Positions 7,577 to 11,873 of a stretch of 11,873 nt of DNA are shown piece by piece. Position numbers and translations under genes: made by a program. The notes beneath the pieces were generated by a model. The model was not told the origin of the DNA and did not search any database. It saw nothing but the letters and a program-made list of their open reading frames with translations. Within the stretch, counting starts at the first letter, position 1, and the number at the start of each line of letters is the position of its first letter. This DNA comes from CAWACC01 sp964390695 (lineage in GTDB: Bacteria; Chlamydiota; Chlamydiia; Chlamydiales; Parachlamydiaceae). Location: the NCBI GenBank assembly GCA_964390695.1, contig CAYMKI010000103.1, forward strand, positions 1-11,873. The letters are read 5' to 3'.

Positions 7577-8110
7577 TTAGCGAATCGTTTTTTTCGCTAT
7601 CGAAATGTGGAACTCATGCCCATGCAACTTCGGTGATAAGCCATATTTTTGTCTCAGCATTTCCAATTCAGGAGAAGTGACCTGCAGCACGGCATATTGT
7701 GCAGTTCTTGAAGCTTGAACGATGACAATCTGGTCGAGTTCAAAGCTAAATTTCTGGCCGATTTCTTCGGGGATAACGTTTTCATCTTCATATATGACAC
7801 TAATATGGGCGCCTGTGGCTTCAGCACTGCGGAAATAAGGAGGCTCCTTGAACCCTTCGGCTTCAAGTCCCAACATAGGAAAAAGAGTATGGATATATTC
7901 ATCATCGACTTTTAAATAAATAAATCCGTCTGTTTTCATTACTAACGTTCCCTCTAAAGGCAAGTTTAGACGAGCATAGTCAACGACTTCTTGCCAGGAA
8001 GATGTCGCGACCTGAGAGGCTTGAACCGCATTGTTTGACCAAGCAGATGCAGGGTCTACATGCGCCCACAATAAGCACAGGGATAAAGTTATGGCTCTTA
8101 TAAAATTCAT
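7577..8110 (-). CDS. Exported protein with two H-x-S motifs, candidate 2H phosphoesterase
   Basis: A 177-aa protein. Residues 1-23 form a signal peptide (FIRAITLSLCLLWA core, probable cleavage after ASA). The mature part is a compact alpha/beta domain with AHISV (His102, Ser104) and FHISIA (His168, Ser170), 66 residues apart. This is the H-x-[ST]-h pair that defines the 2H phosphoesterase superfamily (2'-5' RNA ligase and cyclic phosphodiesterase relatives), in which both histidines act on 2',3'-cyclic or 2'-5' phosphate bonds. The assignment rests on motifs only. Translation starts at ATG 8110 with AAGGAG 7 nt upstream, inside the last codons of the upstream broken EEP gene, so both share one transcript. 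Its first 34 residues are nearly the same as those of that gene. It would act in the periplasm or beyond, perhaps in the host vacuole. Confidence 0.75.
   Translation of the reverse strand: MNFIRAITLSLCLLWAHVDPASAWSNNAVQASQVATSSWQEVVDYARLNLPLEGTLVMKTDGFIYLKVDDEYIHTLFPMLGLEAEGFKEPPYFRSAEATGAHISVIYEDENVIPEEIGQKFSFELDQIVIVQASRTAQYAVLQVTSPELEMLRQKYGLSPKLHGHEFHISIAKKTIR
8013..8110 (-). repeat. Signal-peptide module, copy 1
   Basis: This 5' coding segment of the 2H-like gene matches 8695-8789 in the EEP pseudogene. Shared blocks are TGAGAGGCTTGAAC and AAGCACAGGGATAAAGTT (as read on the plus strand). At protein level about 24 of 33 aligned residues are identical, including TLSLCLLWAH and VQASQV. The mature domains that follow are unrelated. 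Confidence 0.75.
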
Positions 8111-8116
8111 TTATTA

Positions 8117-8122
8117 CTCCTT
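8117..8122 (-). promoter_or_regulatory. Shine-Dalgarno AAGGAG of the 2H-like gene
   Basis: AAGGAG lies in the final Lys-Glu codons of the EEP pseudogene, 7 nt before ATG 8110, after tandem TAA stops. It allows the downstream gene to be translated even though the upstream frame is broken. Confidence 0.75.
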
Positions 8123-8694
8123 ATTTACAAAATTTATTAACATATTTACTATATAACTAAGAGAGCTGCAAATATCATCTGGATTGATAGTTGAAGAGAT
8201 TTGCACACCCTCATCAGGGGAATACACAAACATATTATCAATCCACGAAGCTTCTAACTTGGTATTAATATGTGTTGGGTATACAATCGGCAAGTGTTGA
8301 TACGGTTGTCTAGATAAATTCATTTTTTCCGCTGCTTTTGCCAATGCTGTATGAATAACTGATGGTGATTGATTCATATCGCCCATTAAAACAATGCTCA
8401 TTGAATCATCAAATTGCCTCATGGCTTCTAAGGAAAATTTTTCACAACCTTCAGGCGAATTTGGACCTCCAGGAATGTGTGACTGTACAAAACGATATAC
8501 TTTTTTCGATGTGAAAAAGATAATTTTTATTCAAAATATTCCAAAACGCTATATGAAAATTATCTAGCGATGCACCAATCGGTAAATGATCGCTAGGAAA
8601 CAGCCATAATTCTCCTAATTCACCCACATAATAAGGTTTGCCATCATTGGTAATAGCACAACCTAGGTCATCCTGCATGAAAGATTTCACAACT

Positions 8695-8789
8695 TGAGAG
8701 GCTTGAACATCTGTGTTTTCCCAGGCAAATGTATGGTTGGCGTGTGCCCACAGTAAGCACAGGGATAAAGTTGTGGCTCTAATATTCAT
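8695..8789 (-). repeat. Signal-peptide module, copy 2
   Basis: Partner of the copy at 8013-8110, here fused to the permuted EEP domain. Some similarity continues into the AT-rich ribosome-binding region upstream of both start codons. Confidence 0.72.
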
Positions 8790-8853
8790 TAATTATCCCT
8801 TCTGTTTATTAAATATTTACTCATAATATTATAAAAAACATGATTTAAAATAA

Positions 8854-8883
8854 ATTATATCACACATTTAATTTTTAAATCAA
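8854..8883 (-). promoter_or_regulatory. Strong sigma-70-type promoter with extended -10
   Basis: On the minus strand TTGATT (8878-8883), an 18-nt spacer and TATAAT (8854-8859) preceded by TGA form an extended -10 promoter. Transcription would start near 8847, giving a leader of about 58 nt before ATG 8789. It would drive the EEP pseudogene and the 2H-like gene. The rest of the 134-nt intergenic stretch (8790-8923) is simply very AT-rich, with no clear terminator for the large gene upstream. Confidence 0.65.
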
Positions 8884-8923
8884 GTCTTATATATAAATAT
8901 AAATGAAAAATTCACCTCTATCA

Positions 8924-11873
8924 TTAAGAGCCTATGGGATTTTTATAATTGATTTGCAGCGCATTCGTAATCTTGTAGGGACCACTTTCTATTCCTCTCA
9001 ACGCATCCACATATTCGAACGGCACCGGCTTGCCTTTGGCCTCTACGGAATAGGGATACTGTTTCTTGTATTCGTTTTGAAAATCGGAGGGACTAACTAT
9101 TAGAGGCACATCTAAGATTTTTGCTTTTTTCAACGCCATCTTCCCGATTAACTTCGGGTATTCAGGATTGTCATCGGCGACATAGGTCAATTCCTGAAAC
9201 AGCACTGGATTACCTTTGATGTCTATCAAGAGCCTCAGCACCGAGCGAGCCAGTATTTTGCCGGAGGAATCGCATACTAGAGCTAAGCGGTGTTTTCCAT
9301 CCAAAGCATAGCCGAGTATCCCGACGTTCAAGCTGGGGCTGCCATTGACATTTTGACAACTATTTAAGACCTCCGTGCCCATCAACAAGAAGTGATTAGG
9401 ATCATCACTTTCGATCACCTTCATTTCTTCAGGTGAAGATTTTCGAGAGGAATGCAGCCATTGCACACAATCCTCAAGATCTTTGTAAAATTGAGATAAT
9501 TCTTTTTCCAATTCTTTAATCTTGATGGCCTTTAATTGGTTCAGCTTGTTCTCCAGATTGCTAGGGTCCACTATAAGCTCTAAGAGGTATTGTTGCAGCT
9601 GCAGTTGTTGCTTCTCTTGGATTTGCTCTGGTGTAAGGGGGTGGGTGGAAAGGGAGATTAGCTTTTTTTTTGCCAAGTTTAAAGGCTCATCTAGCTTATT
9701 CCAATCGCTAATGCATGAGGAAACAACAGGGAACAGCTCGCCTTGCTTTTCATGACCCAGATGACGGTTTTCTATTGCCTGTTTTAAGTTTTGGACAACT
9801 CTTGCTTCTAGGGAAATTTCTTTAACACCATCCTTGGAAGCTATCTCTTCTGCTGTTAAGGATTCAGATTTCTGCCAAGCTTCAAAGACCTTGGGATGCC
9901 TGTTTTTGATATATTCGAGGTGGGGATTGTTTTCTACATCATAACGGATTTGAGAAAACTTGCCTTGCAGGACACCCATGAGAAAACGTTGAAAATGGGG
10001 AAGGGCTTTGGGATTTCCAACGTGTTTGCCTGCATAGGTAAGCAAAGCATCCTTATTCCTCCACTTGCCCACGGAATTTTGATACAATGTTCCAAAATTA
10101 TCCACTTTAACTTTACATTTATCAATAAACAGTCTTTCTAGCGTAGCTTTTAGAGTAGCAAGATCAATAGCCTCGACAAGGTATGATTCGCCCTGGAAAT
10201 TTAATATATCAGTGATCAGCTTTAAGCTTTGATTACGTTCGTTTGCATCTTTTTTGGCAATCAGCTTTAACTCCTGGACAGGTTCTTCTTCATCTTTCAC
10301 GTTAAATATTTCTTTAAGCACCTTGATCTTTGCTAGATCTGACAAAGAAGATTGATTGATGGCTACCAAAGCAGCTAAAAGCGGTTGTTGATATTTAGCA
10401 TCGCGGAAGCTTCGATCTTTCACTATGGCATCCAGCACTAAATCGACAACTGAGCCCTGTATCGGAAATTCTGCCAGGATGAAGCAGACCAGCAGAGCAT
10501 GGACGGTATCGGAAACCCTCTCTCGCAGATACTTTACCCGATCGGCTTGACCCTCGTGACAACCTCGGAGAAAAGCCTCCAAGACAGCCATTCGCAGATC
10601 CCGCGGCAAAACGGCAATTTTTTTCAGTATTAAAGATTCATTTAAAAGTTCAGCTTTCAATCTTTCCACAAATAAATTCTTTGCTTCTAAAGAAGAGGCA
10701 ATCACATCTTGCATCATCCGAATCCCTAATGTCGGGGACAACTCAAACAACCTCTTAAAGAGCGGGTCATTTTCCTTGAACAGCTGCTTAAGATCTTTTC
10801 GACTTGCACAAAGTGTACATAGACTCATCCATTGGTCTAAAAATTCCGCTTGTTCAGCTTTAACTTTTTTATCCTTTTCAGCTATATCTTTTGCGGCTTC
10901 ATCCTCTTCAACTTTATCCTTTATGGAAGACATCCTATCTTGCACCCATTGCAGCTGATCGGCGCTCATCTCAAATAAAGCGGTTGCTATGCCAAGGCTT
11001 TCGTTCAATGCAGCAGGCAAATCTCGGGCTCTGATGTGCATAAGCGGGGCATCAAACAGATTTGGGTCTATATGGTATGACTCAATGCCATTTCCATTGC
11101 AAGCTTTAGAATAGGATTCAAATGCCTGTTTGAAATCGCTATATTTGAATTCGGTGGATTGCTTAACAACGCAAGTAAATAAAAATTTAGTCAGTTCCAC
11201 ATAACGTTTCTTACCCTCAACAGAATCTGTATCTAGTGAATAATTCTGAATATGGATCAATGTTCCCTGAGCATTCTGTTGGGCCGCTAGTTTGGCAATT
11301 TCGATCAATGCCTGCTGCCCTTCAGGTTTGGAGGCATCAATATCATAGTTTTTTATGAATTTTGACGTTCCACTACCATTTTGCTGAGCCGCTAGTTTGG
11401 CAATTTCGATCAAAACCTTTTGCCCTTCAGGCGTGGAAGCGTGAATACCGTACTCTTGTATAAATTCGGATACTCCCCAACCATCATTCTGAGCCGCCAA
11501 CTTAGCGATCTCTATTAGCGCTTTTTGGCCCTCAGGCATAAGATCGATACCATAGTTATGTATATACTTGGATAGCTTCCAACCGTTTAGCTGAGCCGCT
11601 AGCTTAGCAATCTCGATCAATGCCTGCTGTCCTTTAGGCGTGGAAGCGTCAATGCCATAGTTCTTTATATACTCCGAGATGCCCATATCGCCTTGCTGAG
11701 CAGCCAGCTTAGCAATCTCGATCAATGCCTGCTGTCCTTTAGGTGTGGAAGCGTCAATGCCATAGTTCTTTATATACTCCGAGATGCCCATATCGCTTTG
11801 CTGAGCAGCCAGCTTAGCAATCTCGATCAATGCCTGCTGTCCTTCAGGCGTGGAAGCATGAATGCCATAGTTC
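8924..11873 (-). CDS. Large helical-repeat protein, N-terminus beyond the window
   Basis: 982 residues are visible, and the frame stays open to the right edge; apparent starts within the repeats (for example TTG at 11830) are internal. Order, numbering from the first visible residue: six 35-residue repeats (1-209) and one decayed copy; a charged coiled-coil segment rich in Lys, Glu and Ala (about 304-349); a long helical region (350-700); a Gln-rich coiled coil (about 745-810); and a mixed alpha/beta C-terminal domain (about 818-982) with GTEVLNSCQ, GILGYALDGKHRLALV, ILARSVLRLL and PVLFQELTY. I remember the last domain from large chlamydial proteins but know no function for it. No membrane segment or catalytic motif is evident. 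An alpha-solenoid binding scaffold or effector is plausible. Repeat length and helix pattern resemble pentatricopeptide (PPR) repeats, but the consensus differs. No terminator is clear downstream. Confidence 0.85.
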   Translation of the reverse strand, partial: NYGIHASTPEGQQALIEIAKLAAQQSDMGISEYIKNYGIDASTPKGQQALIEIAKLAAQQGDMGISEYIKNYGIDASTPKGQQALIEIAKLAAQLNGWKLSKYIHNYGIDLMPEGQKALIEIAKLAAQNDGWGVSEFIQEYGIHASTPEGQKVLIEIAKLAAQQNGSGTSKFIKNYDIDASKPEGQQALIEIAKLAAQQNAQGTLIHIQNYSLDTDSVEGKKRYVELTKFLFTCVVKQSTEFKYSDFKQAFESYSKACNGNGIESYHIDPNLFDAPLMHIRARDLPAALNESLGIATALFEMSADQLQWVQDRMSSIKDKVEEDEAAKDIAEKDKKVKAEQAEFLDQWMSLCTLCASRKDLKQLFKENDPLFKRLFELSPTLGIRMMQDVIASSLEAKNLFVERLKAELLNESLILKKIAVLPRDLRMAVLEAFLRGCHEGQADRVKYLRERVSDTVHALLVCFILAEFPIQGSVVDLVLDAIVKDRSFRDAKYQQPLLAALVAINQSSLSDLAKIKVLKEIFNVKDEEEPVQELKLIAKKDANERNQSLKLITDILNFQGESYLVEAIDLATLKATLERLFIDKCKVKVDNFGTLYQNSVGKWRNKDALLTYAGKHVGNPKALPHFQRFLMGVLQGKFSQIRYDVENNPHLEYIKNRHPKVFEAWQKSESLTAEEIASKDGVKEISLEARVVQNLKQAIENRHLGHEKQGELFPVVSSCISDWNKLDEPLNLAKKKLISLSTHPLTPEQIQEKQQLQLQQYLLELIVDPSNLENKLNQLKAIKIKELEKELSQFYKDLEDCVQWLHSSRKSSPEEMKVIESDDPNHFLLMGTEVLNSCQNVNGSPSLNVGILGYALDGKHRLALVCDSSGKILARSVLRLLIDIKGNPVLFQELTYVADDNPEYPKLIGKMALKKAKILDVPLIVSPSDFQNEYKKQYPYSVEAKGKPVPFEYVDALRGIESGPYKITNALQINYKNPIGS
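11246..11872 (-). repeat. Six tandem 105-bp coding repeats (35-aa helical units)
   Basis: Units run 11872-11768, 11767-11663, 11662-11558, 11557-11456 (one codon short), 11455-11351 and 11350-11246; a degenerate seventh begins at 11245. The protein consensus is NYGIDASTPEGQ followed by ALIEIAKLAAQQ and a variable N/D-G-x-G-x-S-x-YI end. The two units nearest the window edge differ at only about six of 105 bases, and divergence rises towards the C-terminus. The array continues beyond the window. Confidence 0.93.

Larger units (their letters stand above)
8114..8789 (-). pseudogene. Broken endonuclease/exonuclease/phosphatase (EEP) family gene, circularly permuted motif order
   Basis: Two frames together make one gene. 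The first (from ATG 8789) gives a signal peptide, then FPSDHLPIG (about 64-72) and FHIAFWNILN (78-87). At a six-A run (8501-8506) the frame must shift by one, after which it reads VYRFVQSHIPGG, MGDMNQSP, YPTHINT and ASWIDNMFV, to a stop at 8114. GDMN and WIDN are the GDFN and IDxIF motifs of EEP nucleases and phosphatases, and WNILN is the usual first motif. The SDHxP motif, normally last, precedes WNILN, so the order is circularly permuted. The LQE segment with the metal-binding Glu is missing between NILN and SHIPGG. An out-of-frame internal deletion of roughly 70-90 codons explains both the missing motif and the shift. The start has AAGGG 8 nt upstream and a strong promoter. The product is probably inactive. 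Confidence 0.75.

Noticed and set aside
8451..8789. Intact 112-aa exported protein
   Set aside because: Its last residues after the six-A run are out-of-frame sequence; the neighbouring frame continues the EEP domain, so it is the 5' half of a broken gene.
11828..11830. Start codon of the large repeat protein at TTG 11830
   Set aside because: The frame remains open to the window edge with the same repeat sequence, so this codon is internal and the gene is partial.
11246..11872. CRISPR array or non-coding tandem repeat
   Set aside because: The 105-bp period is in frame, the units are contiguous without spacers, and they encode a coherent helical repeat.

Overview
The window reads like a piece of a draft genome from an intracellular or amoeba-associated bacterium. 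My best guess is a chlamydia-related organism (order Parachlamydiales), with Legionellales as the alternative. Base composition is moderately AT-rich. A very large protein built from 35-residue helical repeats ends in a C-terminal domain whose look (LLMGTEV..SCQ, GILGYALDGK, ILARSVLRLL) I remember from large chlamydial proteins. That assignment is recollection, not a search. A 10-base N run (6380-6389) is a scaffold gap.

Left third (1-3306, minus strand): a tightly packed chemosensory operon, read from right to left. It holds a 79-aa unknown protein, a CheW-like protein with an acidic tail, a second CheW, and a CheA histidine kinase that runs off the left edge. Gaps and overlaps of 4 nt, an ATGA overlap and a 14-nt overlap imply one transcript with translational coupling. 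No receptor, CheY, CheB or CheR lies inside the window.

Intergenic 3307-3870: no convincing gene. It holds a tight palindrome (3458-3474), a 12-bp inverted repeat (3517-3528 / 3780-3791) and, nested inside that, a roughly 120-nt imperfect long hairpin (3601-3721). This could be a small MITE-like element or a structured transcript.

Middle (3871-7542, plus strand): a three-gene amino-acid operon made of an M20 zinc hydrolase of the glutamate-carboxypeptidase type, a class III PLP aminotransferase interrupted by the assembly gap, and arginine N-succinyltransferase AstA. It resembles a reduced or rearranged arginine succinyltransferase (AST) locus without AstB, AstD or a typical AstE. A strong stem-loop overlaps the astA stop codon.

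Right third (7577-11873, minus strand): a truncated large repeat protein enters from the right edge. It is followed by a strong extended -10 promoter and two exported-protein genes that share almost the same signal-peptide module. The upstream one is a broken, apparently circularly permuted endonuclease/exonuclease/phosphatase (EEP) family gene. The downstream one is an intact 177-aa protein with two H-x-S motifs typical of 2H phosphoesterases. The EEP/2H pair is the part of the window most likely to represent a little-described system.
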